Positions 11,906-23,495 of a stretch of DNA of 64,000 nucleotides are shown here, one piece after another (position 1 is the stretch's first letter; every line of letters begins with the position of its first letter). Below the pieces are notes generated by a model. The model ran no database searches. It was not told where the DNA came from and was given only the letters and a program-made list of their open reading frames with translations. The DNA lies in contig CM074701.1 of assembly GCA_037367355.1 (NCBI GenBank), forward strand, positions 930,001 through 994,000. The letters are read 5' to 3'. The DNA is from Neoscytalidium dimidiatum (lineage: Eukaryota; Ascomycota; Dothideomycetes; Botryosphaeriales; Botryosphaeriaceae). The position numbers and the translations under genes were made by a program.

Positions 11906-12818
11906 TCACAACTTCGGCGCCTTCCAATCCGGCTTCCTCTTCTCCACAAATGCCCTCACGCCCTCCTTCAAATTCTCCCCGGCCAGCAATCTCGGATACC
12001 AGCTTTCCGCCCAAATCCTCGTCGCATCCTCCGCGCCGACCCCGTCCCAACCCATCTTCACACCCTCCCGAGTCACAATCACCGCATCCGGACTATTCTC
12101 CACCACCATCTCCGCCAACTTCACCGCCTCCTTGACCACCTCGCCCTCTCCCTCCCCAACGACCTTGTTCACCAGCCCCCACTCCCTCGCCTCGTGCGCC
12201 GGCACCGTCCGCCCCGTCAACGCCATCTCCATCGCGCGCTGCTTGCCGACGGTCCGCACGAGACGCGGCAGCGCGCCCGCCAGCGCGACGACGCCGCGCT
12301 TGACCTCGGGCAGCGCGAACGTCGCGCCGGGCGCCGCGACCACCATGTCCGCGTTGACGATCATCTCGCAGCCGCCGCCGTACGCCAGCCCGTTCGCGGC
12401 CGCGATGACCGGCTTCAGGCCGGAGCGGCGCGACAGCCCGCCAAACCCCGAGTTGCCGACGGCCGGGCGGGGCGTATCGGAAGAGTCATTGTTATTGTCC
12501 CATTCTGCATTCATGAGAGGAGGGGAAATTAGTGGCGGGTTGGGTTGGTAGCGGAAGAGGGGAGGATTGGGGCTGCGTACCTTTGAGGTCCGCGCCGGCG
12601 CAGAAGGCGCGCCCGTTGCCGGTGATGATACCGACGCGCAGGCCCGGCTCGCGGTCCAGCCAGGACCAGACTTGGTCCAGCTCGGCGTGGCCGGCGATGT
12701 TGATGCAGTTGAGCTCTTTCGGCCGGTTGAGCGTGACGAGCAGGACGTATGGGGCCGGGTACGAGAGGATGCAGTATTGCGTCTTCGGGGGCGGTATGCT
12801 GAACGTCGGTTGCGCCAT
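11906..12818 (-). CDS. Enoyl-CoA hydratase/isomerase family protein
   Basis: Two exons, 12818-12581 and 12504-11906, encode 278 residues with a 76-nt intron. The first ATG gives MAQPTFSIPPP; a TTG 12 nt upstream was not used. This is a crotonase-fold enzyme acting on acyl-CoA thioesters. Visible signatures are LNRPKELN near residue 32, the first oxyanion-hole segment FCAGADL at the exon junction, and the second, GLAYGGGCEM. The middle contains ADMVVAAPGATFALPEVKRGV, typical of the family. Peroxisomal or mitochondrial beta-oxidation or branched amino-acid catabolism are both possible; there is no clear C-terminal SKL-type signal (it ends WKAPKL, and a terminal PKL is only a weak PTS1-like match). 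Related genes also occur in secondary-metabolite clusters, but no such cluster is visible here. Confidence 0.9.
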
Positions 12819-13206
12819 TGCGGGTGTCAATTGATGTGGTGAATGTTGAGGGAGGAGGAGCTCAGGTCAAGGGGCGAGGGGAGGCGGGAGCTTCGAGCTT
12901 CGGATAATGCATGCTGTGTGATTACTTAGGTGTGATGGGGATGATGTGCATCAGCCGGCGGGGAAAGCTTGGAGCTGCCGTCTGGGGCCGAGGCTTCTTC
13001 CCCACACGATTATATTTCCATCCCGTCCGCCTGGCAACCACTTTTTTCGACTCGACACCAAACGGCCGTTATCACCGTCTGACCCTTGTCACCTGGAATA
13101 CAATCGATCTGTTGCAAAACTATCAGGGTATGATTGTTAGCGGCTCCGCAGGGACTCGACCAGCTCCGACCTTCTGGCTATCGTTGCCATCGGGTCACGT
13201 GGTGTG
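12819..13206. other. Intergenic, hydratase promoter
   Basis: Contains the upstream region of the enoyl-CoA hydratase. No further gene or repeat recognised before the hairpin element at 13207. Confidence 0.4.
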
Positions 13207-13279
13207 CAGCTGAAGCAGTCGTCCGGACGCAAATGCCCAATAACACTGGCAATATTTACGTCCGAACGACTGATTCCAG
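13207..13279. repeat. MITE-like hairpin element, copy A
   Basis: Inverted arms CTGAAGCAGTCGTCCGGACG (13210-13229) and CGTCCGAACGACTGATTCCAG (13259-13279) are imperfect reverse complements around a ~30-bp spacer. The same arms occur at 14266-14344, 25762-25833 and 28606-28688. The right interior (TGGCAATATTTACGTC) matches copy B (TTGGTAACATTTACGTC), so this is a dispersed family rather than a chance palindrome. Confidence 0.75.
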
Positions 13280-13991
13280 TCCATATGCTATGTTCACCGT
13301 GTTTCTTTCTTGCAATGCTTTCAGACCCAGCCTCATTCTTTCGTCCTCGTCCGCCAGGTCCTTTCTGATTCGGAACTTGTTCGCGAGAAGTTCATCGCAC
13401 GTTCCGGCTCTTTCCACAAAGTAGGAAACAGTGGGATAACTGCTTGGCTACTGGTTATCATCAAAGCCGATGTCGGTGGGAAGTTAGACGAGTCTGCTTC
13501 TCGTTTGAAGACGCATCGTCAAAATTGACCACCGACCTCTACATTGCACGTACCTCTTGACCCATTCTGATCAATAAGCCAAGCCAATCCAACGGTCCGT
13601 CCGGAGCTCATAAGCACCAAATTCTGTCAAATTTTGTCGTGTAGGTGGGCCAGGCACGGAAGATATAGCCGTGGGAGGATTCCGGAGCCATCCAGAGCTG
13701 AGCGGACTACTCCGTGCCGCTTCCACCACGCATCCCCTGACTCTGTTACCCGGTGCACACCCCTCCCCAAGTCAAATGTCTCCATTGCCAAGGCTTTTCG
13801 GCGGCTAGCTTTCATATTGGAAGTGAATTGCGCCTCCTCACCTTATCCGAAGTCGCCATGGGCACTTCCGTGTCTTGTTGTGTGCAGTTTAAAAGTCCTA
13901 TGAATTCCACCGACTTTATTTGCTGCACAATACGGCAGAGACTGGACCCTCTTTTCTCTTCCTACTACTTAACTGTTACCGCAATTGAAAC
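13280..13991. other. Intergenic, lactonohydrolase promoter
   Basis: About 700 bp leading to the ATG at 13992. A CT-rich stretch (about 13945-13975) precedes the start as in many fungal promoters. Small overlapping frames here have no family features. Confidence 0.4.
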
Positions 13992-15561
13992 ATGAAGCCT
14001 CTTGTTCCAAGATTCCTACTCATGTTCCCGGGACTTGTCAAAAGCTTCCTTACGAATCTCCCTTCAGCATTCGAGGACACCCCTGCAACTTGGGCTTGGG
14101 TATCGTACAATGAGCCTTCTGTAGCAGTCCTGAGTGGCTCCTTCAATCGGTCCGTTTTTGATGCTCCATTCGAAAGCGTCACATCAGATCCCGATTTGCA
14201 GAGAGTGTAGGTAAGCCCCACGGCGTTCAACCGATCACCCCTGAAACCGCAACACAGTTTGTATGGGCAATTGAAGCAGTCATCCGGATGTGAAGGTCGT
14301 ATGAGATTGGTAACATTTACGTCTGGACGACTGCTTCATCTGCCTATGAACCTTCATGCAAGAGGGCTTGCTCGTATAGATGACGTCTTACTACGAAGCG
14401 AAGATTGATTTCTTTTACCGCCCACTGCAGCCCTGTATCCTGGTCTCCACCGCCATCTTCATCTGACAATAATTTAGCAACGAGTTTCTCAACACCACCG
14501 ACTTTGTAGTTTACGACCAAAGGTTCTTCGATATCATCGGGCCCGAGGCAACTGTGACTCACGTCCAGAACCTCACGTACCAAACACACGAAGCGCCATG
14601 CTACAATCCAAGCACTAAAGAGCTCCTCTTTGTTGAATGGGGACCTCGAGGTGGTGATGATGGCGTCCACACCTGGCAATACATCCTCGACACTCAGACC
14701 AACAACTTGCGCAAAATCACCACCAACCCCCCGACCGTCAACCTCCACGGCTGCGTCTTCCATAATGACGCTTACTATGCCGTGACCGACGGTTCGGCCA
14801 ACGAGACCGGCGCGCTGGTCAAAATCGACCCCATCACCTTCGACAAAACCATGTTGCTCAACAACTACTACCAGCAGCCCTTCGCCGGCTTCAACGACCT
14901 GGACATCGACCCGGACGGCAACTTCTGGCTCACAGACTCCAAATCGGGCTGGGTAAGCATTCCTCTCTCCCCCACAAAAAAAAAAGAAGCCGAAGCACCC
15001 AAAAAATAACGCTTCCCGCCCACGCAGGGCCGCGACATCACCCCGTTCACGCCCCCCACCAACCCCACCCTCTACTTCATCAACGCGACCACCCTGACCC
15101 CCAAGCCCGTGCACCTCACCACCGGCAACGCCAACGGCATCGCCGTCGCGCCCTCGCCCACCGACCCCTCCAAGCACGCCCTCTACCTCCCGGACACCGG
15201 CGTCTCCGTCTTCAAGCCCGCCTCCCGCAAGGACCCCTACGGCAGCCGCGGGCTCCTCGCCTTCGACGTGTCTGCCGGCGGGGGCGGCGTGCTGCTGAAC
15301 CAGCGCTTGCTGAACAACCCGATCAGCTATTTTTACGACGGCGTGCGGGCGAGTCGGGGCGGGTGGATTTTCTGCGGCGCGGGCGACGGGGTCGATGTCG
15401 TTAGTCCGGTGGACGGGATCACGCTGGGGACAATTCGGGTGGGTGGCGGGGAGAACGTGGCGGTGTCGGTGGCGCTGGGGGAGCATGAGCTGTGGGTTGT
15501 GGGTAGGGGTGGGGTGTGGCATGTAAAGGGGGTGAGGGAGAGGCTGGATAGGGGGTGGTAG
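13992..15561 (+). CDS. Lactonohydrolase / SMP-30-like beta-propeller protein
   Basis: Three exons, 13992-14206, 14478-14952 and 15028-15561, encode 407 residues. The family (gluconolactonase/lactonohydrolase, six-bladed calcium-dependent beta-propeller) hydrolyses lactones. The sequence follows fungal lactonohydrolases: VVYDQRFFDIIG, THEAPCYNPSTKELLFVEWG, LNNYYQQPFAGFNDLDIDPDGNFWLTDS, GNANGIAV and YFYDGVRASRGGWIFCGAGDGV mark successive blades. The N-terminus (MKPLVPRFLLMFPGLVKSFL) is hydrophobic and could be a signal peptide or anchor; secretion is likely but not certain. The first donor is GTAGGT at 14207: reading on to GTAAGC would hit an in-frame TAG. Intron 1 is 271 nt, far above the local norm, because it contains a hairpin repeat (14266-14344). 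Intron 2 contains an A-run. Confidence 0.85.
14266..14344. repeat. MITE-like hairpin element, copy B (intronic)
   Basis: Arms GGCAATTGAAGCAGTCATCC and GGACGACTGCTTCATCTGCC are near-perfect reverse complements, about 26 bp each, separated by ~28 bp. TA dinucleotides flank both ends (gTA|TGGGC ... TGCC|TAtg), which could be a target duplication. It lies within the first intron of the lactonohydrolase-like gene. Confidence 0.85.
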
Positions 15562-17196
15562 GACGGCGTTGCGGGGTGGCGGTGGTTGTACGTGTCGGGT
15601 GCCAGTGGGGGGGGTTGAGAGGTTGAATTCCTTGTAGGATGCGAGAGAAGGTCGGAATCTGGAGAGAAAGACAGGCCAAGGAGAGTGTAATGCAAAAGAG
15701 ATATAAGATCTTCGCCGTATGCCTGTTGTGCATGCAAAGTGGCACTAAGGAAGTAATTTGGCTAGTTCTGCAGGAACAGGAATGGATATGTGGAGGCGAG
15801 GTATTCGTCCGGGTTAGTTTGCCGTGAGTAATTCTTAGTTTGTACTTCAGCGTGTACTCGTTCCACGAAATTGTCTCTCGACTGGGCTTGGTATCATTCC
15901 CGCGGCAAGGAAACTCGCAGTAATACACACATACGTAGGAGAGGGTCGTCTTCGGGTCTGGAGTCTGATCACAATGATTGACTTATAACTATTTGGAATG
16001 TGTTGGCCAAGAGAAGACGGTATATAAGTTCGGCATCAGCTTTCAATCAGAACAACCGAACATAATTGGACAGTGTTAAGCTTATCTGTGCAGCCAGAGG
16101 AAGAAATGCGCGTTTTTTGCTGGGATTTCTCTTGTGACAAGTTGAAACGGTCTTACTTTTATGTTTCGGCGGAAATCACCTCAGCCATACAGTACATGTC
16201 ATCCATCACATACCGGGCCGACAGCTCCCGCTTTCCCAAACGGGACCACTGAGCAAACGTGTTTACAATCACATCCCCACATATGCCACAACTCCGCACA
16301 TCGCACGGTTACCCGACCACTTCACCTGCAGAAGTAAGAAAAGTGGGCTGCAAGAAACGGAAAAGATCGTGGGCCCCCACGATTGGTCAGAAAGGGGGTA
16401 CGACTCCTCTTCGCAACGTCCCGACCAGCTCATCACTTAGCATAAAGGCGCTATACACCACCGGCATCCACCGTCTGAGGGGTGGTCAGCTCTCGGCCCG
16501 CAGGCAGCCGATAAGGCTGCAGCAGCCAACAAGCCAACAAGCCAACAGAAACTCGTGGCCGTCATGCGCCCTCGAGACCCTTCCCCGCCTTCCAGGCAAC
16601 GTCATCCAACTCCGCCCGCCCACCATCCCGCTTTCTCACCCACACACGCGCGCGCCCCCTTTTTTGCTTTTAGGAGGGTGGGCGCCCGGCAGGTGGGACG
16701 AAACTAATATTAGCAGCCACAGATTGCTCTGCGCTGGCGGACAAAGACCCTGCCGCGAGACTCAGCGTGTGCGCGCCCGCAAGCCACAGCGGCGGTGCGA
16801 GAAAAGACGAGCGTGCCTGGCTCCCAGCCAATATTGTCGCTGCCGTGTGACTACGAGCCAGAGCAGGAGGGGTCATCCGTCCGGTCGCAACCCAAGCCCG
16901 CCCCTCCTCCATCTCGTGATTAGCCCATCTGCGACCTGTCGTCAGGGGTGCATACGTGATAAAGCTTGTCGGACGGCGGTTTTATCGAAAGACACGGTGT
17001 GGACTGTCGGTCACATCAGCGATCGAAAGCCCTGATCCCTTGCGTTTATCTTTCCCTTCCCCATTTCCCCCTCCCACAGTATTTCTCCACCCCCCCCTTC
17101 CATATTTTGCGTGATTCTGCAGGTCTTGAACTGCGTGCTAGTTGAGCTCTTGTCGCCCTCTTTTCGCACCGCCCACAGGCCCCGTCTTCGAAGTTC
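15562..17196. other. Intergenic region
   Basis: About 1.6 kb. A TATATAAG sequence at about 16020 could be a core promoter, but the only ATG frames after it are short and unsupported. A 258-codon frame at 16259-17035 starts at GTG, is arginine/proline/serine-rich and resembles GC-rich non-coding sequence. The last 150 bp are CT-rich and probably the leader of the gene at 17197. Confidence 0.4.
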
Positions 17197-17430
17197 ATGC
17201 CTTCCATCCACGTCATCAAGTCATCCGCCGCCGCTAGCGCAATGCCCAAGGACAAGCTCAACCAGCCCAAAGAAACCTTCTCCGTCTTCAACGACGGCGA
17301 CTCTGACGACCTGCTTGAAGACCTGAAGAAGGAAAAGAAGAAGCCGGGGGACTCCAGCAAGCGTGCGGACGATTCCAAGCGCAATACCGGTGCGGAAGCA
17401 GCGGCTTCACAGAAACGGAAGGACAGGTGA
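17197..17430 (+). CDS. Small highly charged protein, unknown
   Basis: A 77-codon frame with an ATG start and pyrimidine-rich upstream leader. The protein is hydrophilic: an acidic segment (VFNDGDSDDLLEDL) is followed by a lysine-rich one (KKEKKKPGDSSKR) and a basic tail ending QKRKDR, and is likely disordered. An internal ATG (MPKDKLNQPKE) may be the true start. The sequence at the stop (GACAGGTGATTGA) contains a possible weak donor, so a further exon cannot be excluded. No domain recognised. The amino-acid pattern looks like real coding sequence, but evidence is modest. Confidence 0.45.
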   Translation: MPSIHVIKSSAAASAMPKDKLNQPKETFSVFNDGDSDDLLEDLKKEKKKPGDSSKRADDSKRNTGAEAAASQKRKDR

Positions 17431-18424
17431 TTGACTCAAAACCTGTTAGGGCGACCTTGAGAGAGAACAGCTTGCTCTCCTGCTCTGCTTTCCGTCGCTT
17501 AATCGCTCGAATCGTTCGACCTCGCTCAGTGGCTTACGGATTTCGCTGGAAGGAGCAGGTGTAGAGCGGGGATGGCGGGCCGACGTGCCTTGGATGACTG
17601 CCGTGATGTGAGTTGCGAAAGAGAGATCATTATGCGAGCTTTCTGCCACGTGTTGATGTGAGGCATATTTGATGTGAGTTGTCTGGTGTGCTTCAATCTC
17701 GTTCGTGCTAACTGGACCAAGAAACTCCATCATTTTCTCTCTCATTGTCTTTCTGGGGAACGCTTTATTTCTGTTCCATCTAATCATCAAATTGAAGCCT
17801 GATACCTCCTCACACGGCGTTTGGGTCCTATTTTGCAATAGATCTCCTTATCTTTTGATTCTTCCTTAACACGGCTTACCGGTGAACCTGCAACATTGCT
17901 ATTGATATCAGTGCACCGCACGCCTTTTCAGTACATCTAATCGGACTCGAACGATTTGCCAGCTCAAACATGATATATCGCAAACCGAGTTGTATCAGAA
18001 CGGGGCACACCGACGCCTGCGATTATCAGCCCCCACGCGCCGATCGGCCTACCTATAGGTTCCCCGCTGCCAACTCAACCACTCCGCTTAGACTCCAGTC
18101 GCAAGCATGGCATTCAAGAGCATTTTCAAAGGCTGTTCTGGCCTCTTACCGGTAGCCGTATCGCCTGCTTATTGGCAGGCTACAGGTGTCCAAACTTGGC
18201 TACATCGGACCAAGCCTCGAGCCAACTCTCGCGAACACCGTCCCGTCATTGGCCAGACCCTTCCGATCCACGCTGAAAGCTGAGAGCCATCTCAGCCTCG
18301 AGGCTAAATGTAGTGTGTCGTCTGCACTGCTTTCGTGTCTTCATTCTTCGCAGCTCTTTCTACTTTCTTTCCCCCTCTCCTTTTTCTCTCCCGACATTCA
18401 AGCAAGAGCTTTTCGTTTTTAGAC
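17431..18424. other. Intergenic region
   Basis: About 1 kb with no supported gene or repeat. The last ~100 bp are CT-rich and would have been the leader of the pseudogene that follows. Confidence 0.4.
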
Positions 18425-20139
18425 ATGTGGCACCCGTTCGGAAATGCCACCAACACGGTTACCTGGGAGCCTGGGACCGTGAAGCGCGGTATCTTCAATA
18501 ATTCTCTCCAGCTGCGTGATCACTACAGCCTTGTGTGTCCGGACGGCCGTCCACCTCAATATTCCCGATCGCAGAGACCGTCGGCGCGCATGGTACAAGT
18601 CTCCTCAGACTTCGAGGAAGATTGGCTGGCTCAGTCACGGACGACTGGCCCCTGAAGTCGTGGCGTACACGGCGTGGTATCGAAGAAAGGAGGCCCAGAG
18701 ATTCACGCACGATATGGTTCGTTTGTTCGGTCTGCTTACCAAACTCGCTGACGGCTTTCAGAACGTGTTACAATTTGGCGATGCTCGGGATGATATAGAA
18801 GGCCAAAAGAAGACGAAGGCGAATGAGAAGTGGACGATGACTCATGCATTATACGCTCTCATGTGGAGGCTTCGAAATCGACATCAGCGACGGACCACCT
18901 TTCTTTGCGTCGAGATACAAGAAAATCGTCGGCATTTCATCATGGTTCAATTTTAGAATATCCTTCCATCAGGATATGAAAAGGATGGCTCTGGCTGGCC
19001 TGGGGCTCAGGCAGCTCGCTGAGATCCGTCCAAATCTAATACCCTCCGTCCGAGAGGCAGAAGTCAAAGACAAAAAGCAAGGCAAACGCATTGACCAAAT
19101 CTATCATTTGCCTCCAAGTCTCTTGGTTCATTCTGCAATGCGTCAGCCGAGTAGCTACGGGCATGCCAATTACGCTGTTGGAGGTGCGTGCGACACAGGT
19201 GTCCTGCTTTTCTCATCACGGTGTTCAGGATAGGAACTGAGATCAATCTCTGGCTCAATACCTTTGCACATTGTGCATGTGCGCTGCTCATTCGCCTCTT
19301 TTGGTGGCACAAGCCGCTGGATATTGATGAGCCCACACTCATCGAGAGCGACGAGTCGAGAAGCATTGTGGCTCTTCCTTACATGAAATCGAACGGCGTT
19401 CCGCACATGATTCTTCCAGACGTGTCTTCATGGCCGCTCGCCGTTTACTTCGACTACGAGTGCGAGATGAGATATATCTCCCGGCATCCAATGCGAAGGG
19501 TCCGTTGCGACCAGGCCTCCATAGCCTCAGGGTTGCGCTTGCGCCACGTTGAAGAAATCGGCGATACGGGGCTGTTTTTTAAAAGGTTCGGTAGCGATGT
19601 TCCAAAGGAGGTGACGATGACGCGGAAAGACGAAAGGAGATGGCGCCTTGCTGCGAAAGAGGTCAGGGCGCAATGGCACAGAGAGGCTATCGAGGGCCGT
19701 TACGTCGCCAGTCGTATCTAGAACTGGCCCTCGGTCCCTTCGGCGTCGCGAAACGAGTTCGGACTGGGGTTGGGCCTGGCCCCTGCGGGCACCATTTACG
19801 GTGGCATCCACGTTTTGGCCGGGGATGCTCCCTTCGAATCACTTGGTAGCCAAGCCATATGGCGAATCTCTGCCATGGTCGTCGTAACTTACGGGCTATT
19901 GCCCCTACTGGGTCTCACTTGTATTGCTGCTATGGATAAATTGACTTTCTTACTCTCATTACTTTTCTTTCTTTCGCGGCTTCTTCAGTTGGCCACAATT
20001 TCTTTTAATGCCTGTCTATCTTCTCGCAAGGGGCTACCTTATCGTGGAAAGTTCTCTTGCCCTGCTTAATGCACCAATTGAAGTCTACCAGGTTCCAAGA
20101 TGGTCTTCACACCTCCCCCATGCCGTTTGGGCAGCGTAA
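18425..20139 (+). pseudogene. Frame-broken multi-span membrane protein gene
   Basis: Fragments of one uncharacterised fungal membrane-protein family follow each other in the right order but in different frames. Frame 1 starts MWHPFGNATNTVTWEPGT (18425). After a shift near 18490 comes SSCVITTALCVRTAVHLNIP and APEVVAYTAWYRRKEA. A one-base shift near 18860 leads to GGFEIDISDGPPFF. Another shift precedes WLNTFAHCACALLI and WWHKPLDIDEPTLI (about 19250-19350). After a stop at 19719 the frame changes to GTIYGGIHVLAGDAPFESL (about 19790). The C-terminus VYLLARGYLIVES...RWSSHLPHAVWAA ends at TAA 20137. Intervals between fragments are too short, or lack splice signals, for introns at several of these points. 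At least three indels are needed, so I call it a pseudogene; repeated sequencing error is the alternative. Confidence 0.75.
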
Positions 20140-21055
20140 TGTCTATGCTGCTTGTTCCGAGAGATCTCGCACGTATCTTTTTCTATTTATCCCGGAAACG
20201 AGCTTTCAAAGAATTGTTTAAGAAGAAAAGAACAAAAGCACGTCCCACAGTCAATCGGTCCATGGTATTCAGTGTCTCCGCACCACTTCAAGATTCAGCA
20301 TACAGGAGAATTCTTTCACGAACAGACACCAGCTTCGCCTTTCTTGGCGGACACTGTTGTGCGGGAGTCTACGTGTAAGAATACAGTGCATTTGCGGTTC
20401 CTCTATATGGTTTGCCCGAGAAGTGGTTGCTCGCACAAAAAAGATAAGTCTTCGACTCGCACCACCTTTTGTCATTGGTACACATGGATGGATAGAGTTT
20501 TATGGAAGAAAATAGTAACAGCTATTAACAGGTTGCTATCTTCTGAACAAAATCTGCGAATGTGACTTCATCCGGGCTCACTGAAGTTATGTTACGGAGT
20601 GAAAGATCAATGTGACGACAATGTCGCCCGGGGGTGACAGGTCTCGTGAGCTTACTGAAATCGCAGCCAACACACACAAATGGATATAACACTCGAGCCT
20701 GATGGAGCATATTGCAGGAAGGAGTTTTCAATAAACTAGCTATATCAATACACATGAGCAATCGAACATCCCACTTTTGCTGCACAAAATATTCCTCAAG
20801 GAGCAAAAGGAAAACCAAAATGCTTCTCACCCTTCCCCTAACACAAGATACCCAATCCATACCTTCAGAGTTGGAAAAAAAAATCTCCTATTGACCAATC
20901 CACATACCTAGAATTGAAGTTCGAAAATTCCAGCACCAAGTGGAAAGCCAGAAAGAAAAGACCTATCGAAGTTGAAAAAAAAAAGACCCTATGATATTCC
21001 CCCCGTTCTATCCAGTCCCATATCTCCCCACACATATTTTCCCCGCTTCTCGAGC
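20140..21055. other. Intergenic region
   Basis: About 900 bp, AT-rich near 20850-21000 with A-runs. It contains the 3' end region of the acyl-CoA synthetase. No gene supported. Confidence 0.4.
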
Positions 21056-23495
21056 TCAAGAAGCGCTCGCGTAAGCCTTGTCGACCTCCTTCTTGTACTT
21101 TTCCAGAATACCCCTACGGTTCAGCTTCTGCGCAGCGGTAGTGAGGCCCTGTGTAACATGACGTCAGCAATCGGTCCTTCTACCCCACAAACAAAACAAA
21201 CAAACAGGGATGTGGTCAAGGATACTTACATTCTGCGGGTTCCACTCTTCGTCAGCAAGCACAACGCCGTCGATGATCTCAAAGGACGCAAGACCGCCCT
21301 TGCGGCCAGCATCCTGGAGCTGCTTGAGGATAGTGCTGTTGATCTTGGGCTCGTGGATCAACTCCTCAAGGTGCTCGCCCTGCAGGCCAAGCTCTCCAGC
21401 AAGCTTCTTCAGCGCGGGTTCGGCGGGGACGATGATGGCAATGGGCCTGGTCTTGCTCTGGTCGGCGTAGACACAGATATTGGCGACGACGTTCACAGAG
21501 CGGTAGATGGACTCGAGCTGCATCGGGTTAGCGACTGTCTCATTTCCAGCGGTAGACGGAATTTCAACGAACCTTCTCCAGCGCAATGTACTCGCCCGCC
21601 TGGGTCTTGACGAGGTTCTTCTTGCGATCGATGATGCGAAGCTGGCCCTTGGAGTCGAATTCGCCGATGTCACCAGTCTTAAACCAGCCATCAGCCGTGA
21701 AGGCCTCCTTGGTCTCCTGCTCAAGGTCAAGGTAACCCTCAGTAACACCACCACCACGGATCCAGATCTCGCCCTGCGGCGGGTCGTGGTTGGCAAAGTA
21801 GCCAGCATCTGCAAAGTCAACCAGCTTGACCTCGATACAGCCAGGGATTTCGCCAAGGGCTTGGTCCGTGTACGCCAAGGGATCCATCAGGGCTCCCATG
21901 CTATTTTTCTGTCAGCGGCGATCAAATTGTGGAGATTGTGGTAAACTTACGCAGCCGTCTCAGTCAAACCGTAGCCACTGATCATAGGCGTGATGGCCAT
22001 AGAGATGAAGTTTTGCGTGTCCTTCGCGATAGGACCACCGCCGTTCATGGTAATCCTTAGCCTGCCACCGGTGGCGTCTCTGATCTTGTTGAAAACTACC
22101 GCGTCCAGAATACCAGCACCGGGAAGGCCTGTGTTCATTAGGAAATTCTTGGCAGCCATGGCGCCCCAGAACATGTTCTTGACAAGGAAACCACTGCTGT
22201 TGACCTTCCCAATGATACCCTTCTTCACGGATTCCCACACCGCGGGCACCCCAACAAGAATCGTAGGCCTGAACTCGCGAATATCGCCCTTGCAGTTACG
22301 CATCGATGCGTCCGAGAGAGTACGAGGGTTGCCGTAACCCATGGTACCACCCCAGTACAGAACGGCGTTCTCGAAGACGAATTCCAGAATGTGTGCGAGA
22401 GGAAGGTAGGTAAGCAGACCATCGCCGGGACCAATGTAAGGACCAACAATGACATCAACGCCAGTAACTGAATCATGTCAGTACCTCAATCATTATTGTG
22501 GAATAAGGAACTGTTCCTTACTTGCGGCGACCACGTTCTTGTGCTTCAGTAAGACACCCTTGGGAGTACCGGTAGAGCCAGAGGTGTACATGATGCAGCA
22601 CAAATCATCCGCCTTGGGCGGAGAGGGCTCGATGGGGCTGTCCTCTCCCAGTTTCCTGAGCTCGTTAAAGCTCCTGATGGTTAGATGAGGGTGCTCGCTC
22701 TTCAACTTGTCAATGTCTGCCTGCTTGACGTCCTTGCCCACATCGTTGTAGATAACGTGTTGGATATCCTTCGCGGTCTTTAGGGGGTTGATGAGCTTAG
22801 TGAGGAGGGCGGGGTCGAGGAAGATGGCCTTGGCGTTCGTTTGCTGGAGGGAGTGCTTCAGGCCCTCCTCACCGAGCGTGTCGTAAGCGGTCACGATGGG
22901 CAGGGATTGCGAACCGGCACCTAAAGCTCATTAAACTCTATCCACGAATAACAGAAGCTCACATGCAACTCACCGTGTGCTGTAGCGAGCCATTGGGGGC
23001 TGTTGTCTGATTAGCGCTGGCAGAGCGGCAAAAGGAGAATCGGCCTTACCTGGTGGAAGCGAAGATGTGTACACGATCGGGCGACTGCAGGCCAATCGCA
23101 CGGAAACCGGCGCCGATCTGGATGGCGAGCTTCTCGAACTCGACGAAGCTAATGTAGTCGTAGGGGCCGAACTCGAAGAAGGTCCACTTCTTGTCGACCT
23201 GCTGCTCCTTACCGTCGACGATCTTCTTGACCTTCTTGGTCTCGACGTGCTCCTGGATCAGCTTGCGCGCACCCAGCGCCTTTGCGTTGCCGAACTTGGC
23301 CGAGGAGTACTTTAGGATGTCGAAGACTGTGGCGACGTCCTCATGGGGGCGCAGCTTGAGGGCATCCTTGGTGCGGTAGTTGCGACGCGGGATGGTCTCG
23401 CCGTCGACCTTCTCGTAGCCGGGGGCCTCGACGGTGAAGGGACCCTTCTTGTAGGGCCGCGGTTGCGGCACCATAGTCTTGAGGTTTTCCGGCAT
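21056..23495 (-). CDS. FAA1: Long-chain acyl-CoA synthetase (Faa1/Faa4-like)
   Basis: Activates fatty acids to acyl-CoA with ATP, for lipid synthesis, protein acylation or beta-oxidation. Seven exons (minus strand): 23495-23050, 22999-22974, 22920-22522, 22467-21951, 21900-21573, 21517-21230, 21148-21056, giving 698 residues, close to yeast Faa1 (700). The very small second exon restores FASTSPQWLATAHGAGS across both junctions. Visible motifs are the AMP-binding P-loop YTSGSTGTPKGV, YLPLAHILE, GYGLTETAA, GWFKTGDIGEFD and IIDRKKNLVKTQAGEYIALEK, all characteristic of long-chain enzymes. There is no signal peptide or peroxisomal signal (it ends KAYASAS). The symbol follows the yeast FAA1/FAA4 group; which paralogue is undecided. 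The gene is divergent from the methyltransferase at 24028, with a shared 532-bp promoter region. Confidence 0.95.

Noticed and set aside
13992..14210. Separate 72-residue gene ending at TAG 14208-14210
   Set aside because: The donor GTAGGT just before the stop joins it perfectly to the lactonohydrolase-like exon (QRV-NEFLNTTDF), so it is exon 1 of that gene rather than a short gene.
14344..15522. 392-codon minus-strand frame
   Set aside because: Antisense to the lactonohydrolase-like gene; Gly/Val/Arg-rich composition from codon-position bias, no motif.
16259..17035. 258-codon plus-strand frame
   Set aside because: GTG start, low complexity, no family similarity, and lies in what appears to be promoter/leader DNA.
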